This document shows, piece by piece, positions 7,598-17,614 of a stretch of DNA of 52,017 bases; the first letter of the stretch is position 1, and each line of letters begins with the position of its first letter. Source of the DNA: Deltaproteobacteria bacterium (GTDB lineage Bacteria > Desulfobacterota > Binatia > Binatales > Binataceae); assembly GCA_019237115.1 (NCBI GenBank), contig JAFAHS010000399.1:1-52017 (forward strand), written 5' to 3'. The notes under the pieces were generated by a model. The model saw nothing but the letters and a program-made list of their open reading frames with translations. It was not told the DNA's origin and made no database searches. The translations under genes and the position numbers were made by a program.

Positions 7598-10240
7598 TCA
7601 GCGCGGCAACACACCGGTCGGATTGCCTGCAAGCCCGTAATTCTGGAAGGGATTTCGGCCGAAGGGACTCTGTCCGATCGACCCGAGACCGCCCAGGGTC
7701 ACCTGGAACTGAACCTGCACTTCGTTGGGGTTGAAGGAGTCGGTCAGACCCATGTCGGCCGCCCAGCAATCACACGATGATTTCAGTCGCGCGCCGTACT
7801 CGGCGTACTGCAGCTGGTTGGTGGAGAAATTGTAGCTGGGCGCTATATACACGCCGAGCATGTCCCACACGTCGGTGTAGGCCCGAATCGTCGCAAACTG
7901 GCTGTTGTTTGGGGTGGTGGTGGGCAGCACCGCAGTTTGCGGGTTTACGTAGTTGTACGATAGCTGCACGAAAGATCCTTGCAGCTCCTTGCCCGTGTAG
8001 AGGTTGGAAACCTGGGACCACGGCGGCTGCAGGGTCAGGTACACGTTGGCAAAGGTGACGCCGGCGTGGTTGCGCGGATTGTAGTCCACCTGCGAGCCGA
8101 GCGCCGCAAAGGAGGTCGGGAAGACCGTCAGGTTGCTTTGAAAGTCCGAAATGCGATCGCCGAAGGGGCCCAGGTCATGCGAAACATCGTAGGCCTGCAT
8201 GAAGGTGGCCTGTGCCAGCTCGCGGACTTCCTGTCCGTGACTGAATGCGGACGCCCCGCCCGGCATGAAGGCCTCCGAGGGCGACGAGTCTCCGTGGGTC
8301 GGGTTAGTGGCTCCGGTCGAGTCCTCGGTTTCGGTCTCGGCGGGCAGGTCGGCTGACTGCGGCGCGATTTTCGCAAACAGCCTCGTGGTTACGCCGTAGG
8401 TGAACAGGCTGCGCGAGTTAACCCGATCGTATTGATCGAAGAGCGGCAGCTGCCCCTGGTAAATGCGCGGTACGTACGCATAGCTCGCAAAGGGTTCGAT
8501 AGTGTTCTTGAGCTTCTCGATCAAAGTGCCGTTTACATCCCAAACCCGCTCAACCTCGCTCGCAACCCCGGTTGAAAGGGAGGGAACTCCGATGCCCTGG
8601 AATCCACCCTGCGCCAGCGGTCCGAGCGAAAGACCGTTGTTATACAGGAGGACCCCCGGCTTTCCGTTGGCTTTCGGCTGGACTCCGGCGAACGGAAACC
8701 CTACCGGGGTAACGTTGATTATGTGTCCGGAGGTGCCGTACATGTTTCCTTGCACGCCGACTGCCCCGTAGCCGTAGAGGTAGTCACCCAGGCGCCACGG
8801 TATGGTGAGCTTGGGAGTCGCTGCAAACCGCAGCCCGTCCAATCCTGATTCGCGGTAAAAATTGGTCCCCTGCACATCGTAGTCCAGGAACGCCAGTCCG
8901 CCGGCGAGATCTTGCCGTCCGCTCACCAGGAGCTTGGGCAGTTCCTGCAGCGCGAACTGACTGGCCTGAATCAAGTCCTGGTTCCAGGTGCCTTGCATCT
9001 GCGCGTAGCCATGGTCGAATTCGTCCAACACTCCCCAATGGGAGATGGCGTTGCGCAACGATCCCCAGTTGCTGCCGTAGCCGCTCGACAGCGTCCATTG
9101 ATTCATTTCCCGCAGGTAAAAGTCGTCGCTTACCGAAACCGTATCTGCATAGACCATCAGGTTGTCCGTGATGTGCTGGCGAGTCATGCCGATGATTCCG
9201 TAGCGATTGACCGGGATGAACGGGTCGTTGACCTGAGTGTCGATGATGTCGCCCTGGCGATTCGCATTGCTCCGAATCGATTCGTTGTAAAAGGCCCCAT
9301 TCACCCAAAAATAGTCGTCCGGCCCGTTGGTCAGACGGTACTCGGCAAGCCCGCCGACGCGCTGGCGGGTTTCTACGTCCAGCGCGACCGTCGCATCCTG
9401 GGTCTTGTTGATCGCAAAGTAGTAGGGCTGCAACAACTGAAAGCCGCGTAACCCCGATTGTCCCTGGCGCCCCGACAGGAAGCCGCTGTGCCGATCGGTA
9501 TCGGCGGGAAAGGTCAGAGAGGGAACCTTGAACGGCTGGTAACCGAGGACGTTGAACGAGGCGCCCTTGGCGGTCGCCGTGTTGCCAATGTCCACGCTCA
9601 TCTGGTCGCCGGTAATCGACCAGTCGGGCGCGCGTTTCCCGGAAGATGCGCAGGTCGTGAAAAACCCGCTCGTGATCTGATAGTTCTGCCCGGGCAGCTT
9701 GACGATCTTCTTGCCGTCGAGGCGATAGGTGCTTTTTCTGGCCTGAATCCGCGCGTTGTGCAGCTCCAGGGTCTCGTTGGCTACGTCCAGCTTCGCGTCC
9801 GTCGCCCACATCTCCACGTCCGGATCGGTCAGATGGACGTTGCCGGTCGCGATCGCGATACGCTGCCGGCGATAAAGCTTGATCCGATCGGCCCGGATCA
9901 CGCTCCCGCCCTCGGTCATCACTGCATCGCCGATAACTGTGAAGGTGTCTTCCTTGGAGTCGTAGATGGTCTCGTGACCGGTAACGTTGATTGGCTCCGA
10001 GCCTTCGGAGCGCGCCGTGGTGGTACCTCCCGGAAGCTTCGCCGCCGCCGCGAAACGCACGGCCCCCAAAAGGATCACGGCGAACAGCGCAGGTGTGAGT
10101 AATTTAGGCAGGCGCCTCAGGAAACAGCCCTCTCCTCCCCGTCCCAGCCAGAAAGTACGGGTAAATCTCGCCGATAAGATACACAGAACCTGTCGCCAGC
10201 ACCACTTCGGAAGGAGGGGTTTCCTTAACAACCCGCTCAA
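7598..10240 (-). CDS. lptD: LPS-assembly protein LptD
   Basis: Outer-membrane translocon that places lipopolysaccharide in the outer leaflet. After the export signal (PKLLTPALFAVILLGAVRFAAAA) comes an OstA/LptA-like jellyroll with HETIYDSKEDTFTVIGDAVM and TLELHNARIQARKSTYRLDGKKI. A long C-terminal beta-barrel rich in aromatic and glycine residues follows, ending in FQNYGLAGNPTGVLPR. The protein does not end in the usual C-terminal aromatic. The start is uncertain. The only ATG (10240) gives a 137-bp overlap with folC and some 40 extra residues before the signal. A CTG at 10120, eight to twelve bases after GGGGAGGAGAGGG, would start right at LRRLPKLL. It is the last gene of the long trp-accD-folC transcription unit. 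Confidence 0.88.
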   Translation of the reverse strand: MSGLLRKPLLPKWCWRQVLCILSARFTRTFWLGRGGEGCFLRRLPKLLTPALFAVILLGAVRFAAAAKLPGGTTTARSEGSEPINVTGHETIYDSKEDTFTVIGDAVMTEGGSVIRADRIKLYRRQRIAIATGNVHLTDPDVEMWATDAKLDVANETLELHNARIQARKSTYRLDGKKIVKLPGQNYQITSGFFTTCASSGKRAPDWSITGDQMSVDIGNTATAKGASFNVLGYQPFKVPSLTFPADTDRHSGFLSGRQGQSGLRGFQLLQPYYFAINKTQDATVALDVETRQRVGGLAEYRLTNGPDDYFWVNGAFYNESIRSNANRQGDIIDTQVNDPFIPVNRYGIIGMTRQHITDNLMVYADTVSVSDDFYLREMNQWTLSSGYGSNWGSLRNAISHWGVLDEFDHGYAQMQGTWNQDLIQASQFALQELPKLLVSGRQDLAGGLAFLDYDVQGTNFYRESGLDGLRFAATPKLTIPWRLGDYLYGYGAVGVQGNMYGTSGHIINVTPVGFPFAGVQPKANGKPGVLLYNNGLSLGPLAQGGFQGIGVPSLSTGVASEVERVWDVNGTLIEKLKNTIEPFASYAYVPRIYQGQLPLFDQYDRVNSRSLFTYGVTTRLFAKIAPQSADLPAETETEDSTGATNPTHGDSSPSEAFMPGGASAFSHGQEVRELAQATFMQAYDVSHDLGPFGDRISDFQSNLTVFPTSFAALGSQVDYNPRNHAGVTFANVYLTLQPPWSQVSNLYTGKELQGSFVQLSYNYVNPQTAVLPTTTPNNSQFATIRAYTDVWDMLGVYIAPSYNFSTNQLQYAEYGARLKSSCDCWAADMGLTDSFNPNEVQVQFQVTLGGLGSIGQSPFGRNPFQNYGLAGNPTGVLPR

Positions 10241-11417
10241 TTGCCGCCAGCGGGTCGCGCTCTACCCGGGTCGGCACGTGCGCGGCGAAAATTGGGAGGA
10301 GATGCTCGGGGTCGAGCGGATTTTTGGGCTTGGCTTTGGCAAGGGTGACGTCGGCGACCCGCGGCGCCAGCATAGCTGCCATCCGCTGCCACTGCTTGCT
10401 GGCCAGGCAACCGAACACCAGATGCGGCCTGACCTCCGGACTCAGCTCCACACTAATCGTCTCGAGCAGCGCTGAAACCGAGAGCTCGTTGTGCGCGCAG
10501 TCCAGGATGACCAGTGGGTCGCGCGACACGATATCGAAGCGCCCCGGCCAACAGACCTCGCGAAGACCGCGCCGCATGGCATCCTCCGAGATAGGATTCC
10601 CCTGCGCGCGCAACTCCTCGACGGTGGCCAGCGCGATCGCGGCATTCTCGTGTTGAAACGGTCCGGCGAGGCCAAGCTCAACATCCTTCAATGAGAGCGC
10701 CAGGCCCTGATAGTCAATGCGATGTTCCGGTGCGAGGGAGCGAAAGGTGTAGTCGCGATCGACCAGCCGGGTAGCACTGCGGCGTTGGGCGGCAATCGAG
10801 CTCAGCGTGGCGCGCGCTTCATGATCGCGCGCCCCGACTACAACCGGCACCTCGGACTTGATGATGCCACCCTTTTCCGCGGCGATCGCCGGAATGGTGT
10901 AGCCGAGATATTCCATGTGATCGAACCCGATGGGCGTGATAACGCTCAGAATCGGTCTCACCACGTTGGTGGAATCCAGCCTGCCACCCAGCCCGGTCTC
11001 GACTATTGCGATATCGACGTGTTCCTCTGCGAAGTAAAGGAACATCATTGCGACCGTAAACTCGAAGAAGGTCAGGGCGAGCCCGGCCCGATCGTAGACC
11101 TCGCGGAGGTTCTCGATGTACTCGAGCATTCGCCGCGCAGGCATTTGCGCTCCGTCGACGCGCGTGCGCTCCGCCAGATTCACCAAGTGCGGCTTGGTGT
11201 ACAAACCGACCCGCATGCCCGCCGCGCGCAGCACCGCGTCGAGCATCGCGGCCACCGAACCCTTCCCCTTGGTGCCCGCGATATGCACCACCCGCAGTTT
11301 GCGATGCGGATTGCCAAGCAGAGCGAGGGCATTCTCCATCCGCTCGAGCTTGTAGATTTCCCCGCGGGCCTCGAGCGAATAGAGCCAGTCAAGAGTCCTG
11401 GTAAGCCGCTCTTCCAC
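10104..11417 (-). CDS. folC: Bifunctional dihydrofolate/folylpolyglutamate synthase
   Basis: Adds glutamate to dihydropteroate and to tetrahydrofolates, using ATP. The P-loop HIAGTKGKGSVAAML (about residue 45 from the chosen start) is typical of FolC. So are YTKPHLVNLAERTRVDG, the Mg-binding FFEFTVAMMFLYFAEE and VETGLGGRLDSTNVV, and VITPIGFDHMEYLG. The late DCAHNELS is the DGAHN motif of the Mur ligase C-terminal domain. I prefer GTG 11417, which puts 11 residues before the conserved YSLE; the frame stays open to a TTG at 11468 and neither start has a strong ribosome site. It follows accD by about 200 bp, the proteobacterial trpFBA-accD-folC arrangement, and its 3' end overlaps the lptD open frame. 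Confidence 0.92.
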   Translation of the reverse strand: MEERLTRTLDWLYSLEARGEIYKLERMENALALLGNPHRKLRVVHIAGTKGKGSVAAMLDAVLRAAGMRVGLYTKPHLVNLAERTRVDGAQMPARRMLEYIENLREVYDRAGLALTFFEFTVAMMFLYFAEEHVDIAIVETGLGGRLDSTNVVRPILSVITPIGFDHMEYLGYTIPAIAAEKGGIIKSEVPVVVGARDHEARATLSSIAAQRRSATRLVDRDYTFRSLAPEHRIDYQGLALSLKDVELGLAGPFQHENAAIALATVEELRAQGNPISEDAMRRGLREVCWPGRFDIVSRDPLVILDCAHNELSVSALLETISVELSPEVRPHLVFGCLASKQWQRMAAMLAPRVADVTLAKAKPKNPLDPEHLLPIFAAHVPTRVERDPLAAIERVVKETPPSEVVLATGSVYLIGEIYPYFLAGTGRRGLFPEAPA

Positions 11418-11667
11418 TGCAAACTCGGAGTCTATCGCTGAGTCACCGGTCACGAAAGGCGAGTGCAATCAGCAAGCCCGGTACCAGGAAGGTCGGACTC
11501 CGTCAGGTCTGGGCCTTTCTTCTCAGCAGCGCGAACCAGAACGATTCGGAGGATCCCCCGCCAGGTTCTGGTCTTGCGACGAAGGAACGGCGGTCCCGGC
11601 CCGGCGAATACCGGCGATCACACGGAGCGACAATCTCGCTGGCGGCGAGCAGGTCGGCACTCTCAGC

Positions 11668-12537
11668 CTACTTTTTGGAACGCCGCGCAGGACGATGTCG
11701 CGTCAGCATCGCAAGCAGGCGGCTTAAGGTGAAACGCATCTGATGACGCGGCACGATAGCGTCCAGCATGCCGTGCGCGAGCAGAAACTCCGCTCGCTGG
11801 AAGTCGTCGGGTAGCTCCTGGTTTACGGTCTGTTTGCTCACGCGCCGGCCCGCGAAACCTATCAGCGCGCCCGGCTCGGCGAGATTGAGGTCCCCGAGCA
11901 TTGCGAACGACGCCGCGACTCCCCCGGTAGTCGGATCGCACATCACCGAGAAGTAGGGTAAGCGCGCGTCTCTAAGCCGGGCGATCGCCGCAGACACCTT
12001 CGCCATCTGCATCAGCGACAGCGCACCCTCCTGCATTCTGGCCCCGCCCGAAGCGACGAACACCACCACCGGGAGCCCCTTGCGGGTCGCGAAATCGAAC
12101 AGCCGCGCCACCTTTTCGCCTACCACCACTCCCATGCTCCCGCCCATGAATTCGAAATCCATGACGCCAAGCGCCAGCGTGCGATCTTCGATCGCTGCGG
12201 TGCCGACTACTACCGCATCATTGCGTCCGCTCGCTTCGCGCGCCTGCGCCATCCGTTTGGGATACGGCCGCGAATCGACAAACTTGAGTGGATCGTCAAT
12301 CGACAGGTTTTCGAACATCTCGTGCCATGATCCGCGGTCGACCGTGATCGCTAGGCGCTGGCTGACGGTCAGGCGAAAATGATGTGCGCACTTGGGACAG
12401 ACATTGAGATTGCGCTCGACTTCCTTGCGAAACGAGATTTCTTTGCAGGTCGGGCATTTGGTCCAGATGTTCTCGTCGCTGGCTGCCGGCGGCGCCGCAC
12501 GCGCGGAGACGGCCGGAGGTTCGGTGCTTTGCGCCAT
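11668..12537 (-). CDS. accD: Acetyl-CoA carboxylase carboxyltransferase subunit beta
   Basis: Beta half of the carboxyltransferase that makes malonyl-CoA for fatty acid synthesis; it acts with AccA, which is not in this window. The N-terminal zinc ribbon is complete: C28, C31, C47 and C50 in WTKCPTCKE and NVCPKC. The crotonase-like core shows GGSMGVVVGEKVARL, VVFVASGGARMQEGALSLMQMAK and CDPTTGGVAASFAMLGD, followed by the end segment EFLLAHGMLDAIVPR. The length (289 residues) is normal for the family. It starts 17 bp after the trpA stop and ends about 250 bp before the chosen folC start, so it is probably read from the trp promoter as well as any internal one. Confidence 0.97.
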   Translation of the reverse strand: MAQSTEPPAVSARAAPPAASDENIWTKCPTCKEISFRKEVERNLNVCPKCAHHFRLTVSQRLAITVDRGSWHEMFENLSIDDPLKFVDSRPYPKRMAQAREASGRNDAVVVGTAAIEDRTLALGVMDFEFMGGSMGVVVGEKVARLFDFATRKGLPVVVFVASGGARMQEGALSLMQMAKVSAAIARLRDARLPYFSVMCDPTTGGVAASFAMLGDLNLAEPGALIGFAGRRVSKQTVNQELPDDFQRAEFLLAHGMLDAIVPRHQMRFTLSRLLAMLTRHRPARRSKK

Positions 12538-12554
12538 CGCTCAATTTCTCCGTG

Positions 12555-13394
12555 CTAGCTTACCGCCGACGCGGGCAGGGTTGCGCGCGTGGCGCGTATC
12601 GCGTCTTTGAGGGCACCAACCAGCCCGCCAACCGCGGCGACCGCACCGCCCGACGCGATATGTTGCTCGATCAGTGTCGAGATGGCGCTGCCCACCACCA
12701 CGGCATCCGCGAAGTTTGCCACCTTTGCCGCCTGTTGCGGCGTGGAAATTCCAAAGCCTACACCGATAGGCAAGTCGCTCACCGTGCGCAGCTCCCGCAC
12801 CTTGCTTTCCACGTCGCTGCCCAGCTCGCTGCGCACTCCGGTCACTCCTGTAACCGAGACATAGTACAAGAACCCGCTCGCCGATCGTGCGATTCGCCGG
12901 CTGCGCTCCAGCGGGGTGGTCGGTGCGAGCAAATAGATGAGGTCGAGGCCGTTGGCCCGCGCCGGCTTGAGCAATTCCGTATTCTCCTCGGGCGGCAGAT
13001 CGACCGCGAGAATGGCATCGACACCGGCACTGGCGGCGTCGCGGCACAGGCGCTCGCATCCGTAGTGTAAATAAGGGTTGAAGTAACCGTACAGGATGAG
13101 CGGGATCTGCGTCTCCTGCCGGAGCTCGGAGACCAGGGAGAGAATTGCGGGCAGCGAAGCGCCGGATTCAAGCCCGCGGGCGATGGCGCGCTGATTCGCC
13201 GGTCCATCCGCCATCGGATCCGAGAACGGCACCCCAAGCTCGATAAGGTCAGCGCCGCGCGCCTCGAGTTCGCGGACCAGCCGACGGGTGGTCGCGATAT
13301 CCGGATCGCCCGCGACCATAAACGGGATAAGCGCCGCTTCGTTGCGACCGCGCAACTCGAGGAACTTGCGCGCGATCCTTCCGCCGCGTGGCAT
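12555..13394 (-). CDS. trpA: Tryptophan synthase alpha chain
   Basis: Splits indole-3-glycerol phosphate into indole and glyceraldehyde-3-phosphate and passes indole to TrpB through a tunnel. The TIM barrel shows the catalytic Glu in DLIELGVPFSDPMADGP (about residue 47-60). The second acid lies in DAILAVDLPPEE, and the phosphate site shows GFGISTPQQA and AVVVGSAI. ATG 13394 is chosen because GGAGGG lies 8 bases upstream; the GTG three codons earlier overlaps trpB. The start follows the trpB stop (13396) directly. The protein is about 279 residues, slightly longer than the 268 of E. coli. Confidence 0.96.
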   Translation of the reverse strand: MPRGGRIARKFLELRGRNEAALIPFMVAGDPDIATTRRLVRELEARGADLIELGVPFSDPMADGPANQRAIARGLESGASLPAILSLVSELRQETQIPLILYGYFNPYLHYGCERLCRDAASAGVDAILAVDLPPEENTELLKPARANGLDLIYLLAPTTPLERSRRIARSASGFLYYVSVTGVTGVRSELGSDVESKVRELRTVSDLPIGVGFGISTPQQAAKVANFADAVVVGSAISTLIEQHIASGGAVAAVGGLVGALKDAIRATRATLPASAVS

Positions 13395-13395
13395 G

Positions 13396-14601
13396 TTACG
13401 CACCCTCCCGCAGCGTCACACCCAGTGCGCGCGCGACCGTGTTCATGTCCTTGTCGCCGCGCCCCGAAAGATTGACGGCGACGATCTGTTCCTTGGGCAA
13501 GGTTGGAGCGAGCTTGGCCGCGTGCGCGATCGCGTGCGAACTCTCCAGCGCCGGGATAATGCCCTCGGTCTCGCATAGCAGCTGAAAGGCCGCCAGCGCT
13601 TCGGCGTCGGTTACCGTGGCATATTCCGCACGCCCGCTCTCCTTGAGATATGCGAGCTCGGGTCCGACGCCGGGATAATCGAGGCCGGCGGCAACCGAAT
13701 GAGTTTCACGAATCTGGCCCAGTTCATCCTGCAAGAGCAACGTCCGGTTGCCGTGCAACACACCCGGGTGGCCCGCCGTCAGGGTCGCGGCATGCTGCCA
13801 GCCATTGAGCCCAAGACCTCCCGCCTCTACGAAATACATGCGCACACCGCGATCTTGCACGAACGGGTACATCAGCCCGATCGCATTGGACCCGCCGTTA
13901 ACGCATGCGATCAGGGCATCGGGCAGCCGTCCCTCGTGCTTGACGATCTGGCGGCGCGCCTCTTTGCCAATCACAGTCTGAAAGTCGCGCACGATCATCG
14001 GGTAAGGATGCGGGCCCGCAGCGGAGCCGATCAGGTAGTAGCTATTGCGCACCGTGGCGGTCCAGTCGCGCAGTGCCTCGCTCATCGCGTCCTTCAAACT
14101 CCTGCTCCCCGAGTCCACCGGCCGCACCCTGGCGCCCAACAGCTTCATGCGGAACACGTTGAGCGCCTGCCGCTCGACGTCAACCGCGCCCATGAATACC
14201 TCGCATTGACGCCTAAACAGCGCGGCCATGGTGGCGGCTGCCACTCCGTGCTGTCCCGCTCCGGTTTCGGCGATGATGCGCTCTTTGCCCATCCTGACCG
14301 CGAGCAGCGCCTGCCCGAGGGCGTTGTTCGCCTTGTGCGCACCCGTGTGGCACAGGTCCTCGCGCTTCAAATAAATTTTCGCGCCGCCCAGCTTCGCGGT
14401 CAGGTTGGCCGCGAAATACAGTGGTGTAGGTCGTCCCACGTACTCGCGAGAATATTTTTCGAGCTCGGAACGAAACTTCGGATCGCGCCGCGCCTGCTGG
14501 TAGGCCCGGGCTAGTTCCAACAGCGCGGGCATCAGCGTTTCGGCCACGTAGCGGCCGCCGAATTCACCGAAGTGTCCGCGGCTATCTGGCTGATTTTGCA
14601 T
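13396..14601 (-). CDS. trpB: Tryptophan synthase beta chain
   Basis: PLP enzyme that condenses indole with serine. The start at ATG 14601 ([19 protein letters not shown]) matches the conserved family N-terminus and overlaps the end of trpF by 20 bp; the longer open frame only reads back through trpF. The PLP lysine is K90 in [17 protein letters not shown]. Other signatures are [13 protein letters not shown], the phosphate-binding [10 protein letters not shown] and the late [11 protein letters not shown]. At 401 residues it is full length and of the TrpB1 class that pairs with TrpA, whose gene follows. Confidence 0.97.
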   Translation of the reverse strand: MQNQPDSRGHFGEFGGRYVAETLMPALLELARAYQQARRDPKFRSELEKYSREYVGRPTPLYFAANLTAKLGGAKIYLKREDLCHTGAHKANNALGQALLAVRMGKERIIAETGAGQHGVAAATMAALFRRQCEVFMGAVDVERQALNVFRMKLLGARVRPVDSGSRSLKDAMSEALRDWTATVRNSYYLIGSAAGPHPYPMIVRDFQTVIGKEARRQIVKHEGRLPDALIACVNGGSNAIGLMYPFVQDRGVRMYFVEAGGLGLNGWQHAATLTAGHPGVLHGNRTLLLQDELGQIRETHSVAAGLDYPGVGPELAYLKESGRAEYATVTDAEALAAFQLLCETEGIIPALESSHAIAHAAKLAPTLPKEQIVAVNLSGRGDKDMNTVARALGVTLREGA

Positions 14602-15193
14602 TGGCAACGAAACTCCTGAGCTTGAGATGGTCCTTGATGCCAGGCGTCGACTCCACGCCGCTGGCCGCGTCGACCGCGTATGGGCCAAGAGCGGCGGCTT
14701 TGGCGACATTGGCCGCGTTCAACCCGCCGGAAATTAAGACTCGTGAAAGATCGAGGTGCTCGAGCTCTTCGAGTGGACGCGCGACCCCGCTGCCGCCGTA
14801 CAGCCCGGAATTAAACGTATCCAGCAAGATGTAGTCCGCGTGGGTCCGAGAGATGGCGGCAAGTGCCTCACCGGGGCGCACCCGCAGCGCGCGAATCACC
14901 GGCAGCACCCATCCGCACAGCGCGCTTTCTTCTTCGTCGCCGTGGAACTGCAGCATGTCAAGTCCGAGTTCCTGCGCCAATTCGACTATCACCGAGCGCG
15001 TTTCATTGACGAAGACCCCCACCACCTGGGCCCGAGGTCCGATAGCCTGCCGAATCGCGCGCGCACTGGCGCGCTCGAGATAGCGAGGACTCGGCCGGTA
15101 AAAGTTCAACCCGATGAGGTCCGCGCCGGCCACAATGGCGGCCTCGGCATCCTCGACGCACGTCACGCCGCATATTTTGACCCGCACAGTCAT
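14582..15193 (-). CDS. trpF: Phosphoribosylanthranilate isomerase
   Basis: Amadori rearrangement step of tryptophan synthesis. The 203-residue TIM barrel opens with VRVKICGVT, in which Cys is the catalytic base, and has the general acid Asp in [17 protein letters not shown]. The phosphate site is in [15 protein letters not shown] and [16 protein letters not shown]. Its ATG overlaps the trpC stop by 4 bp and its stop overlaps the trpB start by 20 bp, so translation is coupled on both sides. Free-standing TrpF, unfused to TrpC, is usual outside the enterobacteria. Confidence 0.96.
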   Translation of the reverse strand: MTVRVKICGVTCVEDAEAAIVAGADLIGLNFYRPSPRYLERASARAIRQAIGPRAQVVGVFVNETRSVIVELAQELGLDMLQFHGDEEESALCGWVLPVIRALRVRPGEALAAISRTHADYILLDTFNSGLYGGSGVARPLEELEHLDLSRVLISGGLNAANVAKAAALGPYAVDAASGVESTPGIKDHLKLRSFVANAKSAR

Positions 15194-15987
15194 CGCGAGC
15201 CTCCGCCCGGCAGGGCACCCAGCAAGGCCGCAAGTTTCGCGCGCGGCTTTCCCGCGCGCAGGAGGCTCTCGCCGATCAGAAACCCGCGAGCGCCCGCGCG
15301 GTCAAGTCGCACTATGTCCTCGGGCGTATCGATTCCGCTCTCCGAGATGATCAGCGCGTCGCTTTGCCGCCGCGCGAGCAGCCGTTCGGTGACCGCGATA
15401 TCGGTAACGAAGCTATGCAGGTCGCGATTGTTGATTCCGACCAGCGTAGCGCCGATTTCTCCAGCGGTCGCGAACTCTGCCTCATTGTGCACTTCGACCA
15501 GCGCGGCCATCTTGAGCTCCCGCGCGACTCCCGCAAGCTCTCGCATCAGCAACCCGCTCAGCATGGCCGCGATCAGCAAGATACAGTCGGCACCCGCGGC
15601 GCGCGCCTGGTAGACCTGGTAGGCATCGAACATGAAATCCTTGCGCAACAGCGGGAGTTCCACCGCCGCGCGCACCTCGCGCAAATCTTCAAGTGTTCCT
15701 TTAAAATGCCGGTCGGTCAGGACCGAGATGCAGGCCGCGCCCGCCTGCGCATATTCGCGCGCGACCGCACCGGGGCTGAGCCCCGGGAGAATATCGCCTT
15801 TGCTCGGCGAGGCGCGTTTGACCTCGGCGACTATCGCGGGCCGCCGCGCGCGCAGGGCTGCCTCGAAGTCGCGGACCGCCGGCGCGGCGGCTGCGGCGTT
15901 GCGAATCTCCGCGAACGACACGCGTGTTCGCGTGGCTGTCAGTTCCTCGCGCTTGGCAGCGAAGATTTGCTCCAGGATAGAACTCAT
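15190..15987 (-). CDS. trpC: Indole-3-glycerol phosphate synthase
   Basis: Ring-closing decarboxylase of the tryptophan pathway. The 265-residue barrel shows VAEVKRASPSKGDI (catalytic Lys and substrate-binding segment, about residue 55), CISVLTDRHFKGTLEDL, LPLLRKDFMFDAYQV (the second catalytic Lys), LVEVHNEAEF, VGINNRDL and IISESGI, with GARGFLIGESLL at the phosphate site. It overlaps trpD by 4 bp and trpF by 4 bp. All expected catalytic residues are present. Confidence 0.97.
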   Translation of the reverse strand: MSSILEQIFAAKREELTATRTRVSFAEIRNAAAAAPAVRDFEAALRARRPAIVAEVKRASPSKGDILPGLSPGAVAREYAQAGAACISVLTDRHFKGTLEDLREVRAAVELPLLRKDFMFDAYQVYQARAAGADCILLIAAMLSGLLMRELAGVARELKMAALVEVHNEAEFATAGEIGATLVGINNRDLHSFVTDIAVTERLLARRQSDALIISESGIDTPEDIVRLDRAGARGFLIGESLLRAGKPRAKLAALLGALPGGGSR

Positions 15988-17027
15988 TGTCCGGTGGCCT
16001 GACTCGCCTCGGCGAGCCTTTCGACGACCGAGAGTGCGCGGCCTGCTTCGATGAGCTTGCGCGCTTTAAGCACGCCGTCGTGCAGCGATTCCGCCTTTCC
16101 ACCCACGTAAAGCGCGGCGCCGGCGTTGAGCGCGAGCACATCTTGAGCTGCCCCTGGTTCTCCCGCAAGGACCGCGCGTAGAATTCGGGCGGCGTGCGGT
16201 GCATCGTTGGCCGCCAGGGTATCGCGGGCTACCCGTTTCATGCCGAACTCTTCGGGCGCGATCTCAAACTCCCCAATCGGTTGTGCGCCGCGAATTTCCG
16301 CGACCCGGGTGGGAGCCGAAAGTGTAATCTCGTCCATGCCATCACCTCCGTTCACCACCAGCGCGTGCGCTACTCCCAGAGCTCCCAGCGCCTCGGCCAT
16401 CGGGCGAAACAATCCGGCATCGCCAACTCCCACCAACATGCAACGCGGCGTGGCCGGATTACACAGCGGCCCGAGCAAGTTGAAGGTCGTGCGGGTTGCG
16501 AGCGCGCGGCGCAACGACGCAAGCCGCGCCAGTACCGGATGGTAAGCGGGAGCAAAAATGAAACAGAACCCGGCCCGACGCAGGCAGCGCGCCAACCCCG
16601 GCGGGTCGAGATCGATCTTGACGGAGAACTGTTCCAGCACATCCGCTGCGCCAACGCGGCCGCTTATCGCGCGATTGCCGTGCTTGGCAACCGGGATGCC
16701 CGCGGCGGCGGCGACCAGGGCCGCCCCGGTCGAAATGTTGAAGCTGCCCGAACCATCGCCGCCGGTGCCTACGACGTCGACCAGATGGGTGGCAGTGAGG
16801 TGGGTCGCGCGTGCGCGGGTGCGCATCGCGCGCGCCGCGCCCTTGAGCTCCGCCGCAGATTCACCCTTGAGCTTGAGCGCGACCAGGAACCCAGCGATCA
16901 GCGCCTCGGGCGCCTGCTCGTCGAGAATCTCCCCAAACGCGCGCTCCGCCGTGACTGCATCCAGCGAACGACGCGCGAGCACATCCTCGAAGGCGGCAGG
17001 CAACGCTTTCACGTCGCAATCCGCCAC
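15984..17027 (-). CDS. trpD: Anthranilate phosphoribosyltransferase
   Basis: Transfers phosphoribose from PRPP to anthranilate. The 347-residue protein has the glycine-rich PRPP loop [15 protein letters not shown] (about residue 87-100), [19 protein letters not shown] and the anthranilate site around FIFAPAYHP. The distal motifs are [10 protein letters not shown] and [12 protein letters not shown]. The start is a GTG (17027) that overlaps the end of trpG by 19 bp. TrpD is not fused to TrpG here, unlike the enterobacterial protein. Confidence 0.96.
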   Translation of the reverse strand: MADCDVKALPAAFEDVLARRSLDAVTAERAFGEILDEQAPEALIAGFLVALKLKGESAAELKGAARAMRTRARATHLTATHLVDVVGTGGDGSGSFNISTGAALVAAAAGIPVAKHGNRAISGRVGAADVLEQFSVKIDLDPPGLARCLRRAGFCFIFAPAYHPVLARLASLRRALATRTTFNLLGPLCNPATPRCMLVGVGDAGLFRPMAEALGALGVAHALVVNGGDGMDEITLSAPTRVAEIRGAQPIGEFEIAPEEFGMKRVARDTLAANDAPHAARILRAVLAGEPGAAQDVLALNAGAALYVGGKAESLHDGVLKARKLIEAGRALSVVERLAEASQATGQ

Positions 17028-17599
17028 AGAAAGTTTTCCAATACATGTTTGCCCTCGGGCGTACCGACCGATTCCGGATGGAACTGCACGCCCTCCACTC
17101 TCAGGGTCTTATGGCGAAAGCCCATGATCTCGTTCTCTTCCGTGCGGGCGCTGATTTCCAGACAATCCGGCACCGTGTCCCACTCGACCAGCAGGGAATG
17201 ATACCGCATTGCGTCGAACGGACTCGGGATGGATTCAAAGATGGTCTTGCCGTCGTGCAGCACCGGCGAGGTTTTGCCGTGCATCAGGCGCGCCGCCCGC
17301 ACCACGCGCCCGCCGAACGCTTCCCCGATACACTGATGGCCCAGGCACACGCCGAGAATCGGCAGCTCCGCTGAAAGCTCGCGCAGGATCGCCAGGGAAA
17401 CACCGGCCTCTTTTGGGGTGCACGGCCCCGGCGAAATGACAATCGCGTCGGGCGACAGCGCACGCGCACCTGCCACATCGATGCCATCGTTGCGCTTCAC
17501 CACCACTGCGGCGCCCAGTTCGCCAAGGTACTGAACCAGATTGTAGGTGAACGAATCATAGTTATCGATCATCAGCAGTGTGGGTTTAAGTTCGCTCAT
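17009..17599 (-). CDS. trpG: Anthranilate synthase component II (glutamine amidotransferase)
   Basis: Glutaminase subunit feeding ammonia to TrpE. The class I amidotransferase triad is visible: C85 in [17 protein letters not shown], then His and Glu in [14 protein letters not shown]. The opening [20 protein letters not shown] is standard. The ATG at 17599 follows the trpE stop by about 15 bp. In many bacteria a single TrpG also serves para-aminobenzoate synthase; whether it does here cannot be told from this window. Confidence 0.96.
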   Translation of the reverse strand: MSELKPTLLMIDNYDSFTYNLVQYLGELGAAVVVKRNDGIDVAGARALSPDAIVISPGPCTPKEAGVSLAILRELSAELPILGVCLGHQCIGEAFGGRVVRAARLMHGKTSPVLHDGKTIFESIPSPFDAMRYHSLLVEWDTVPDCLEISARTEENEIMGFRHKTLRVEGVQFHPESVGTPEGKHVLENFLWRIAT

Positions 17600-17614
17600 G
17601 GCGGTTTGCCTCGG

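Noticed and set aside
8784..9809. A 341-codon frame on the lptD strand
   Set aside because: Out-of-frame reading of lptD, which has clear OstA and barrel features in its own frame.
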